This document shows positions 17,266-24,179 of a stretch of DNA of 54,447 nucleotides, piece after piece (position 1 is the first letter of the stretch; each line of letters opens with the position of its first letter). The notes beneath the pieces were generated by a model. It was not told the origin of the DNA. It did not search any database and saw only the letters and a program-made list of their open reading frames with translations. The DNA is from Candidatus Woesearchaeota archaeon. Its GTDB lineage: Archaea > Nanobdellota > Nanobdellia > Woesearchaeales > GW2011-AR4. The translations under genes were made by a program, and so were the position numbers. Location: assembly GCA_018303185.1 (NCBI GenBank), contig JAGVYR010000033.1, positions 1 to 54,447 of the forward strand, written 5' to 3'.

Positions 17266-17604
17266 TTATTGCTTTAAAAGCTCTTTGAGTATGTCCTTTG
17301 CATCCCCTTCCTGTACTATGGCAACGGCGCTTGTTCCCTTGTCTATGCCTGCTGCCGCCCCCAATTCCTCTTTGCTGGGAACTTGGACGCATGCAACGCC
17401 TTTCTCTTCTGCAAGCAGCGGAAGGTGCATCACGATTTCCGGCGGAGAAACATCCTTGGCAACAACGACAAGCTTTGCCTTGCCCTTCTCTATTGCCTTT
17501 GTCACTTCATTTGTTCCTTTCCTTATCTTTCCCGTAGCCCTTGCTACCTCTATTGCTTCATAAGCCTTGTCAATCATTTCCTTCGGCAGCTCTGTCATAG
17601 CCAT
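17266..17604 (-). CDS. rpl7ae: 50S ribosomal protein L7Ae (112 aa)
   Basis: Kink-turn binding protein, part of the large subunit and also of box C/D and H/ACA RNPs and archaeal RNase P. The segment KGTNEVTKAIEKGKAKLVVVAKD with PPEIVMHLPLLAEEKGVACVQV is diagnostic. The first of two close ATGs (17604 and 17598) is taken because GGTGAG lies about five bases upstream; either is possible. First gene of the translation operon. Its leader carries a kink-turn-like hairpin, which fits the autoregulation described for archaeal L7Ae. Confidence 0.96.
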   Translation of the reverse strand: MAMTELPKEMIDKAYEAIEVARATGKIRKGTNEVTKAIEKGKAKLVVVAKDVSPPEIVMHLPLLAEEKGVACVQVPSKEELGAAAGIDKGTSAVAIVQEGDAKDILKELLKQ

Positions 17605-17631
17605 ATTCTCACCTTTGTTGTTTTATTTGGC

Positions 17632-17685
17632 GAGGTAATAGAAAAAATTACCTCAATCAGGCTTTTTAAAGCCCTCATCTATCAC
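17632..17685 (-). promoter_or_regulatory. L7Ae leader: kink-turn-like hairpin and perfect inverted repeat
   Basis: On the minus strand, GGGCTTT and AAAGCC form a hairpin flanked on the left by ATGA and on the right by TGAT. This places two GA steps opposite each other as in a kink-loop, the L7Ae target. Directly after it GAGGTAAT and ATTACCTC form a perfect 8-bp hairpin over a T-rich loop. With the TATA at 17706-17726 both lie in the 5' leader. The TTTAAA core of the first hairpin could alternatively be a second TATA box. Confidence 0.5.
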
Positions 17686-17696
17686 TGGTGCATTTC

Positions 17697-17730
17697 AGGA
17701 ATCTGAGGCTGTTTAAAAAGGTTATGTTTT
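17697..17730 (-). promoter_or_regulatory. L7Ae operon promoter
   Basis: Bases 17706-17726 (AGGCTGTTTAAAAAGGTTATG on +) repeat the EF-1A promoter motif at 14008-14028, with one difference in the core. Read on the minus strand it is AACC followed by a TATA element. A start about 25 bases downstream gives a leader of about 85-90 bases. Confidence 0.6.
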
Positions 17731-17810
17731 GGCACTTTAGCTTAATTCTTTATTACATGGTGGTAACAAAATAGAAAGATTTAAATATGGGCTGAATCAA
17801 TATTCCCTGC

Positions 17811-19208
17811 ATGGTAGATAATGGAATATCCCCTTATCCAGTCGCACAAGGGGCAGTGGGAAACGGTCTAGTGCTAAACAATGCAAGGCTCAGATACGAA
17901 ATTGTAGTTAAGTTGATAAAAGAGAGAGATCCCTTTTTCGGTGGAAAACTTCAGAATAACGGCGGCATAGAGGCTCTTTTAAAAGTTCTTGATCCAAATA
18001 AGCTGGGAGCTCAATCATGGAAGAGGCCTGATGGCAAAGGAGTGTTTTATCTTACTGGCACCTTGCCATATGAGCACATTGATGGCAATCAATGCGTAAG
18101 TGACGCCTCAATTTTATTATGGGGGGCTAATGAGAGGGAGAATCTAAGAGTGACAATCACTCCGGAGGATACTATTAGGACGAATGAAGGCAAATTTCCC
18201 CCAGATCGTATGCCTGTCGAAAGCCGTATGGATTTGCAGTTTTACTGTCCTTTACCGGATGATTATAAATCGAAGGGATTGAATCCGAGAGATTTTGCAG
18301 TAGGATTTGTGACTCATCGTGAAGGAAAGAAAGACCAGATTTTTAGGTATTATAGCGCTGCTTTGCGCATTTCCAATTTGCTGGGCGCCAGGTTGATTTA
18401 TTTTCCTGAGAACAGCGATGAAGTGAAGGAATACTTATCATTGGCAAGCAAGAGCAGTTTATCTTCCAAAGGGAAAGGCGGCATCGTGTTATCAGTGGCA
18501 AACACTTCGCCCGAAGGAATAAATGAGCTGATTGCCAACATTAGTGCTGGAAAAGCCCTGCCTGCGGGCTATGATATCGCTTCCGTCGTGGCGGCAATCA
18601 ACAGTGGACAGACGGCAATGCAAAATCCTGCACAAAGCGGGGCAATAAGCGCAATCCTCACAAAACCCCAACTTACATGGGCCGAGGCAATGAAGGATTT
18701 CAAGAAGCAGTATACATTTTTTGGGCAGCGCATTGACAGGGCAGTGAAATCAGCTACATCTGGGTCTGCAATTGAAACCATGCTTAATGGGGAAATATAT
18801 AGGGTCTTAAGATACAAAAAAAAATTTACAAGAGGAGTCCTTGCAGGAGAATGGACGCTAGAAATAATAGTTCAATATCGCCCCGACATGAGTGACGAAC
18901 ATCTAACCATCTATTCAAGAGCTTCAAAAGATGAAATCGAAAAAAATAATGCTCAGAATAGAGAAATAGTATTGACTATGGTTGTTGATTATGGCGGTAA
19001 GGCGCATAAACAAAATACATCGGCTCAAGCCAACGGTAAAGCGATTGCAGTAATAATGAGAATACCGGGCCAAAGAGAGTTTAATAAAGATGACTTAATG
19101 CATCAAATAATTGAGGAGTCTCTTTATGTTGTTGCGCAAGATCTAGGTGCGGATCCCAGCAGGGCAGGTGTGGGAACTGTAATCAACAAACTCAGGCAAA
19201 CCAAATGA
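17811..19208 (+). CDS. Conserved-looking protein of unknown function (465 aa)
   Basis: No family recognised. Soluble, with no signal peptide or membrane segment. Composition is mixed alpha/beta, with a run of small residues around 235-275 (NTSPEGINELIANISAGKALPAGYD) and a proline/aspartate-rich central part (PLPDDYKSKGLNPRDFAVGF). The C-terminal third has strand-rich segments such as LEIIVQYRPDMSDEHLTIYSRA. TTTAAATA lies about 27 bases ahead of the ATG, so it is probably leaderless and a single gene, divergent from the L7Ae operon. A 123-base gap with only a small CTGCTA/TAGCAG hairpin follows. Confidence 0.7.
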   Translation: MVDNGISPYPVAQGAVGNGLVLNNARLRYEIVVKLIKERDPFFGGKLQNNGGIEALLKVLDPNKLGAQSWKRPDGKGVFYLTGTLPYEHIDGNQCVSDASILLWGANERENLRVTITPEDTIRTNEGKFPPDRMPVESRMDLQFYCPLPDDYKSKGLNPRDFAVGFVTHREGKKDQIFRYYSAALRISNLLGARLIYFPENSDEVKEYLSLASKSSLSSKGKGGIVLSVANTSPEGINELIANISAGKALPAGYDIASVVAAINSGQTAMQNPAQSGAISAILTKPQLTWAEAMKDFKKQYTFFGQRIDRAVKSATSGSAIETMLNGEIYRVLRYKKKFTRGVLAGEWTLEIIVQYRPDMSDEHLTIYSRASKDEIEKNNAQNREIVLTMVVDYGGKAHKQNTSAQANGKAIAVIMRIPGQREFNKDDLMHQIIEESLYVVAQDLGADPSRAGVGTVINKLRQTK

Positions 19209-19331
19209 GATTAAATACGATTATGATCTTATTTTTAAGATGATATCAAACAATAAACTGCTATTGTAGCAGTGATTTAATATTGAAATTATCATACTTA
19301 ATTTAGGACACTTCGAACTCAAAGGATAAAC

Positions 19332-20051
19332 TCACTTCTCAAACCACTTCAGCGCCTCATTAAACTCTTTCCCGTCAATATCCTGCCACAATTTCTTTGA
19401 ATGGAATACTTTCGCATTCACAGAATCCCAAAGCAGGAGCGAAGTGTTCTTTCCCCGGTTATTGTTTATTATCAGCTCAGGCGGAATGAAATAAGACGAA
19501 TACAGATTCTCTTTCACTAAATCCTTGTCAATCAGCTCAGGGTCCATCTTTCCTGCCTTTACCTGCATGGCAATTATCTTGAATGCATCCAGCATCTCTT
19601 CCTGCCCGTCATAGTTTATGCAGAAATTCAAAAACATGCTGTCGTAGTCTTTTGTCCCGTCTATCGCATTTTTTATGGATTCAATCACTTTTCCGGGCAG
19701 ATGGTACCATTTCCCTAGGACAGATACCTTTACCTTGTTCTCATTCACAAGCTTGCTCCTCGGAAGGTGCTCAAAGAATGATGCGAGGGAATCAAGATAG
19801 GCATCATAGAACTCTCTGTTCAAGTCCACTTTTTCTGAAAGCGCATAAAAAGTCATTACAGGGATTTTCAGCTCTGCCTGCATTTCAACAAGCTCCTTGA
19901 CCCTTTCAAATGCCTTCTCATTCGCCTCTTTCAGCGACTTTTTATTTTCCAGAGCCCAGCTCTCTATGCCGTTCATGCTGAAAGCTGCATGCTTTGGCAA
20001 TTTTGAAAAAGACCTTTTGGCGGCTCCTGTTATCTTCTGGAGCATTTCCAT
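19332..20051 (-). CDS. Cis-prenyltransferase homologue with degenerate active site (239 aa)
   Basis: Related to undecaprenyl/dehydrodolichyl diphosphate synthases, which build the lipid carrier for glycosylation. Recognisable are HAAFSMNGIESWA (family: HxAxxMDGNGRWA), MTFYALSEKVD, FCINYDGQEEMLDA and LLLWDSVNAKVFHSKKLWQDID. The catalytic Asp of MDGN is Asn here, the Arg before Trp is Ser, and the RTGGExRxSN loop is replaced by NNNRGKNTS. It is therefore probably not a catalyst by itself and may be a regulatory or structural partner, as NgBR is in eukaryotes. The start at 20051 follows a GGGTGG ribosome binding site and a TATA box at 20085-20100. Confidence 0.8.
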   Translation of the reverse strand: MEMLQKITGAAKRSFSKLPKHAAFSMNGIESWALENKKSLKEANEKAFERVKELVEMQAELKIPVMTFYALSEKVDLNREFYDAYLDSLASFFEHLPRSKLVNENKVKVSVLGKWYHLPGKVIESIKNAIDGTKDYDSMFLNFCINYDGQEEMLDAFKIIAMQVKAGKMDPELIDKDLVKENLYSSYFIPPELIINNNRGKNTSLLLWDSVNAKVFHSKKLWQDIDGKEFNEALKWFEK

Positions 20052-20084
20052 CCAACCACCCTTATTGACGTGCAAATGGTAAAG

Positions 20085-20100
20085 AACATTTATAAATGTT
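20085..20100. promoter_or_regulatory. Palindromic TATA serving both directions
   Basis: AACATTTATAAATGTT is a perfect 16-base palindrome in the divergent gap. Its centre lies 26 bases before the ATG at 20119 (+), predicting a leaderless transcript, and 41 bases before the ATG at 20051 (-), giving a short leader that contains GGGTGG. Confidence 0.6.
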
Positions 20101-20118
20101 TTCCTTTTTTGCAAGGAA

Positions 20119-21021
20119 ATGGCAGCCTTGCTTTTCATACCCTACACACTTGCACTCTTGGCTTTAGGCTGGGCTTCATACACTGATTTCAAGACAAGGG
20201 AAGTGCCTGACTGGCTTAATTTCAGCCTTGTTGCTTCCGGAATCGGCATTAATCTTATTTTTTCGCTTGTTTTTCTTGATTTTTCTTATATTGCCAACAG
20301 CCTGCTGGGCTTTGGGCTGTTTTTTCTGTTAGGCATGCTGATGTTCTATACAGGCCAGTGGGGCGGCGGAGACAGCAAGATGCTGATGGGCTTGGGAGCG
20401 CTGCTGGGATTGGGGCTTTTCGACAAGCTGACATTTTCAGAAGTTGAATTATTTTCCTCCTTCCCTTTGTTTTTCAGCTTTTTCATAAACCTGCTTTTGG
20501 TCGGTGCTGTTTACGGGCTTGTGTGGAGCTTTTCCCTCGCATTTTTGAATTCAAAGTCTTTTTTGCAGGAGTTTAAAAGAATCAATAAAAGCAAGGATAT
20601 TATGTTGTGGAAAAAAATTATCATAGTTGCCCTGGCAATTGCTTTCGGACTTATATTTTTCATTCAGAATCCAGCAGTAAAAGTGCCTCTTGCCTCCGCA
20701 GCTCTCCTAGCAGCCATCACCTTTTACCTTGTGCTTTTCATAAAAGCGATTGAGCACTCCTGCATGCTCAGGAGGGTTGCCCCAAATGTTTTGACCGAAG
20801 GCGACTGGGTAGCTGAAGATGTCAAATACAGGGGGAAAGTAATTGCCTCTCCAAAAGATTTGGGAGTTTCCAAGGAGCAGATAAAAAAATTAAGCTTGCT
20901 TTACAGGCAGAAGAAAATCAAGATGGTTTTGATGAAAGTCGGAATCCCTTTCATTCCGTCATTCTTTCTTGCTTTTGTTGTTACTCTGGCTTACGGGAAT
21001 CTGATTTTGATGTTTGTTTAG
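20119..21021 (+). CDS. Archaeal prepilin/preflagellin peptidase, A24 family (300 aa)
   Basis: Membrane aspartic protease that cleaves class III signal peptides of archaellins and pilins. The first catalytic Asp lies in SYTDFKTREVPDWLN (about residue 22), the second in GQWGGGDSKM (about residue 89). About six to seven membrane segments; the C-terminal part after about residue 190 includes a cytosolic stretch with AEDVKYRGKVIASPKDLGVSKEQ and a last membrane helix. Longer than FlaK/PibD (about 230). Candidate substrates in the window are the KGQ-containing N-termini encoded at 124 and 25599. Confidence 0.9.
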   Translation: MAALLFIPYTLALLALGWASYTDFKTREVPDWLNFSLVASGIGINLIFSLVFLDFSYIANSLLGFGLFFLLGMLMFYTGQWGGGDSKMLMGLGALLGLGLFDKLTFSEVELFSSFPLFFSFFINLLLVGAVYGLVWSFSLAFLNSKSFLQEFKRINKSKDIMLWKKIIIVALAIAFGLIFFIQNPAVKVPLASAALLAAITFYLVLFIKAIEHSCMLRRVAPNVLTEGDWVAEDVKYRGKVIASPKDLGVSKEQIKKLSLLYRQKKIKMVLMKVGIPFIPSFFLAFVVTLAYGNLILMFV

Positions 21022-21291
21022 TCAATGGTTTCCGCCCATTATGGTTATAAGTTCCCGCGGCGTAGCAGGTATCGGGCTTTTATCCATTTGGGCAATCCTA
21101 TCTAACAGTTCTCCGCACCTGTCCGGTATCCTGAAAAGTTCATCTACTCCTTCGTGCGTTGCAATCCGTCTGGGCTTAGCGGGCGCATATTTCCGGTATA
21201 TCTCTGAAACCCCTCTTTCAATCTCCATGACGGCAGGCAGAGCCGCTGAAACCATCATCAAGGCCAGCCCGAGAGACTCATAGACTTCCAT
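21022..21291 (-). CDS. Small hypothetical protein (89 aa)
   Basis: No family recognised. A mildly hydrophobic N-terminus (LGLALMMVSAALPAVME) is followed by a basic stretch and an amphipathic region ELLDRIAQMDKSPIPATPRELI. The minus frame is preferred over an equally long + frame because GGGAGG lies 11 bases before its ATG and the TATA at 21331-21344 suits it. It converges tail to tail with the prepilin peptidase gene with no gap. Confidence 0.55.
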   Translation of the reverse strand: MEVYESLGLALMMVSAALPAVMEIERGVSEIYRKYAPAKPRRIATHEGVDELFRIPDRCGELLDRIAQMDKSPIPATPRELITIMGGNH

Positions 21292-21330
21292 GTTCTTGGT
21301 TTCCTCCCACGGTTTTTAACCTTTTCTGAA

Positions 21331-21344
21331 AAATTTATAAACCC
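21331..21344. promoter_or_regulatory. TATA box in divergent gap
   Basis: AAATTTATAAACCC lies about 26 bases before the + start at 21363 and about 43 bases before the minus start at 21291, so one near-symmetric element could serve both genes. Confidence 0.5.
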
Positions 21345-21362
21345 GCAGCGTAATTTGAAGCT

Positions 21363-21944
21363 ATGGCAGAAAAAAAGCCGCTTTATTCAGGCTGGTCCAA
21401 AATTTCATTGGTTGCGGCAATAGTCCTTTCCCTTGCAGTATGGCTTTTCTCCAGGCAGGAATTCTTCACTTCCGCATACTGGCTTTTCTGGCTTTACTTC
21501 CCGCTTATGATGCTGCACCATTTCGAGAAATTCACTTTATCGGACTTTAGAGGGTGGATAAACAAAGTTTGTTTCAAAAGCAATGATGCAAATTTTCCGT
21601 TAAAAGATGAAACAGCATTTTATTTTAACGTTGTTTTAGGTTATTTAATCCCTCTTGCTTTAATCCTATTGGCGCCTTATTCTATTGTATTCCCAACAAT
21701 AGCTGTAATGTACGCACTTAATCTTGCATGGTTCCATATCTCCTACACTGTCGGCGAGAGGGCATATTCTCCGGGATTTTTTACAAGCATCTTTCTGCTG
21801 CTGCCGTGGGCGCCAATCACTTTCTACCATTACGTTTCTAATGGTGAATTAGAAGTCTGGATGATTGGCATTGCCTTCATTCTGGGGTTGGCAATGCATT
21901 ATTCTCTTTTTTTCAGGATGAGATTGAGGCTGCAGGGAAAGTGA
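21363..21944 (+). CDS. HXXEE-like membrane protein (193 aa)
   Basis: Predicted inner-type membrane protein with about six helices. LHHFEKF near residue 52 resembles the HxxE(E) motif, and NLAWFHISYTVGERAYSPGFFTSIFLL (about 120-147) resembles the second N...H...PG block of the HXXEE family (function unknown). Leaderless start by TATA spacing. Stands alone between two minus-strand genes. Confidence 0.65.
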   Translation: MAEKKPLYSGWSKISLVAAIVLSLAVWLFSRQEFFTSAYWLFWLYFPLMMLHHFEKFTLSDFRGWINKVCFKSNDANFPLKDETAFYFNVVLGYLIPLALILLAPYSIVFPTIAVMYALNLAWFHISYTVGERAYSPGFFTSIFLLLPWAPITFYHYVSNGELEVWMIGIAFILGLAMHYSLFFRMRLRLQGK

Positions 21945-22000
21945 GAGTTCTTACAATATTTGAATCATGTGCCAATTACAAATTTAAATTTTTAAACTCT

Positions 22001-22687
22001 CTAAAAACCAGTTAAAAGTTTCTCTACCGCTTCAGGTAAATGTGGCATTTTGTCATCCATATACAACAGAATTTCCTTATCATAAAAGTTTTGTTCAAAA
22101 GCCTTCTTGAGTTCCGGATATGTTGAAATATCATCGCCCCATAGTTTCATTGTAGTATATGTAACAAGCTGCTCTTCAAAATTTACATAAGGGTTATGAC
22201 AGTTTTTGAAATATATGTCATCATACCCATTCAACTTCATCAAATTATTAAATTTTTTATTAAATTTACTTTGCTGGTATATAAAACAAAATAATCTTAA
22301 CCTCAATGGTATACTGGGATTTTTGTATAATCCAATGATTTCATTTATTTTAGGGATATCCTGTGGAAAAATTTTCCAACCATATCTGAAGTCAGGTCCA
22401 AGCCAATAATGAACAAACTCATGAGTTACAATTCTCAGTAAATAATCAAACTTACTCGTATTTGTTGGATTTATTTTGAGAGTCCATTTTCCATTATCTT
22501 CACAAAGGCCGCCAGCCTTTCCTGTAACAAAAGTATAACGTATCTTAAGTTTAGGGAGACTAAATCCAATATCAATATTTTTAATTTTTTGAAGAACAAT
22601 TTTCTTTGCTTTCAGTATTCTAAAGTAATGGATGGGGTACATAAATAGGTCAAAAACACTTACCTGTTCATTTGTATAGTCTTGCAT
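22001..22687 (-). CDS. Putative zincin-like metalloprotease domain protein (228 aa)
   Basis: Contains HEFVHYW (about residues 89-95), an HExxH zinc motif within a helix, and a downstream NFEEQLVTYTTMKLWG segment that could supply the third glutamate ligand. No signal peptide, but the N-terminal 30 residues are rather hydrophobic and basic. Family not recognised. AT-rich compared with its neighbours. GTATTTAAAC about 25 bases upstream of the ATG suggests a leaderless single gene. The 146 bases upstream to the next gene show no further feature. Confidence 0.6.
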   Translation of the reverse strand: MQDYTNEQVSVFDLFMYPIHYFRILKAKKIVLQKIKNIDIGFSLPKLKIRYTFVTGKAGGLCEDNGKWTLKINPTNTSKFDYLLRIVTHEFVHYWLGPDFRYGWKIFPQDIPKINEIIGLYKNPSIPLRLRLFCFIYQQSKFNKKFNNLMKLNGYDDIYFKNCHNPYVNFEEQLVTYTTMKLWGDDISTYPELKKAFEQNFYDKEILLYMDDKMPHLPEAVEKLLTGF

Positions 22688-22833
22688 AACGTAGCGAACA
22701 GAAACTAGTATTTAAACAGTAGTGAAGGCAAGTTAGAATAAGTATCAAATCATGTAGAATCTGCCTACTTCCCCTAAAACTCTCCACAGAAATCAAAATC
22801 CCAACAGCATATACTGCAGGAATTAAAACTGGG

Positions 22834-23373
22834 TTAAGGTATCTTCCTCAGCTGCTTGGTGAAATAATCGTCTTCCTCGTCAGCAGAAATGTAGTCGGGA
22901 GCATCAAGCTGCCTTACAGCCTTCTCCTTCTTCTCAGCCTCAAACGAGCCTATGTTCTTTGCCCCTTCTTTTAATTTCAATTCAACAGTGGACATTTCCT
23001 CCTCGTCAAGCTGCTTCGGCTGCCACTGCAGATTTATGCCGTCATTCTCATGCCTTGGAATGATGTTAACCATGAAATGCGCGACAGTTTGCCCTGCCGG
23101 AACCCCGTTAGCGATGAATATGTTGGTTCCCTGCGCCTTCAAAACATCAAATACAGCGGAGCTTATCTTGTTGGAGATGCTGAAGATTTTCGCAAGCACG
23201 GGGTCGGGAACCTGCTCTATTATGGGATAATGCTCCTTCGGGAAGACAAAGCAGTGGCCGGGATTTGCGCCATTGACATCAAGCACAGCAAGTATCTGTT
23301 CGTCCTCGTAAACCTTCTTTGAAGGTATCTTTCCCTCTATGATTCCGCACACCAAGCAGCCGGGCTTTGTCAT
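22834..23373 (-). CDS. HIT-family protein with altered triad, copy 2 (179 aa)
   Basis: Histidine triad fold, a nucleotide hydrolase/transferase superfamily. A zinc-type CLVC near the N-terminus, ANPGHCFVFPKEHYP and the C-terminal QTVAHFMVNIIPR mark the family. The canonical HxHxH is HFMVN here: the middle, nucleophilic His is Met and the last His is Asn. Hydrolase activity is doubtful; a binding role is possible. A charged tail of about 50 residues follows. The start overlaps the stop of the upstream HIT gene by four bases, so they are co-translated. Confidence 0.85.
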   Translation of the reverse strand: MTKPGCLVCGIIEGKIPSKKVYEDEQILAVLDVNGANPGHCFVFPKEHYPIIEQVPDPVLAKIFSISNKISSAVFDVLKAQGTNIFIANGVPAGQTVAHFMVNIIPRHENDGINLQWQPKQLDEEEMSTVELKLKEGAKNIGSFEAEKKEKAVRQLDAPDYISADEEDDYFTKQLRKIP

Positions 23374-24179
23374 TTTTTCGCCCCCAGGACGCGCGCGATA
23401 TCATCAAGGTCTATGCCGCCGCCTTCATTTCCAGCATTTTTTTCCGATTCACTTTTTTCTTCTGCTTTGTCTTTTGGAATGCCTTTGCCCTCTTCTCTGT
23501 TTTTTTTATTGTAGTCTTTTTCCGATGTTTTTTTTGGCTGCGGGCCCTTCCAATCTTTTTTCTCTGTTGTTCCATCCTTTCTCTCTATTGTTCTCTCCTT
23601 TGAAAAATCTTTATCCCCTGCCTTTTCCCTGAAATCAGCGATAACCTCTTTCTTCCCCCTTGGCTCCCTTTCAAACGTGCCTCCAAGGTGCATCGCTATC
23701 TTTTCGGCAATGCCGTCCATTTGCTCCTCTGTCATGGCTTTCTGCGGCAGCTCAAAATTCACCCCATCCTTGTCTTTTCTTGGAATTACATGTATCATGA
23801 AGTGCTGCGCTCTCTGGCCTGCTGCCACCCCATTCGCTACAATTATGTTTGTTCCCTGCACTTCAAGAGAGCGAAGCATCGCGTTTGAGAGCGCCTTTGC
23901 AGCCATGAACAAATGCCCTATCTCGTCTTCAGGGATTTGGGGCATTATGGCATAGTGCTCCTTCGGCATAAGCAAAACGTGCCCCGGATTTGCAGGGTTT
24001 ATGTCCAATACTGCAAGGCTTTTGTCATCCTCAAAGATTTTCCTTGACTGCACTTTCCCGGAAATAATATGGCAGAATATGCACTGCTGCTTTTGGAACT
24101 CTTTCAATTCTTCAGGAGACATGCTCTTGATTTTCTCCTGCAGCTCCTTTATCCTCTCTTCATCCATCTGTTCAGCCAT
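23370..24179 (-). CDS. HIT-family protein with long charged tail, copy 1 (269 aa)
   Basis: Residues 1-28 form an acidic/basic helix, then CIFCHIISGKVQSRKI and ANPGHVLLMPKEHYA. The triad region is QHFMIHVIPR: first and third His kept, nucleophilic middle His replaced by Met. After about residue 145 a lysine/glutamate-rich low-complexity tail of about 120 residues follows. It overlaps both the upstream secreted-protein gene and the downstream HIT gene by a few bases, suggesting one transcript. Similar to copy 2 and probably its tandem paralogue; the pair may work as a heterodimer. Confidence 0.85.
   Translation of the reverse strand: MAEQMDEERIKELQEKIKSMSPEELKEFQKQQCIFCHIISGKVQSRKIFEDDKSLAVLDINPANPGHVLLMPKEHYAIMPQIPEDEIGHLFMAAKALSNAMLRSLEVQGTNIIVANGVAAGQRAQHFMIHVIPRKDKDGVNFELPQKAMTEEQMDGIAEKIAMHLGGTFEREPRGKKEVIADFREKAGDKDFSKERTIERKDGTTEKKDWKGPQPKKTSEKDYNKKNREEGKGIPKDKAEEKSESEKNAGNEGGGIDLDDIARVLGAKK

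Noticed and set aside
21014-21283. 89-codon + frame opposite the small minus gene
   Set aside because: It begins inside the prepilin peptidase gene with no start signal; the opposite frame has a ribosome binding site and TATA.
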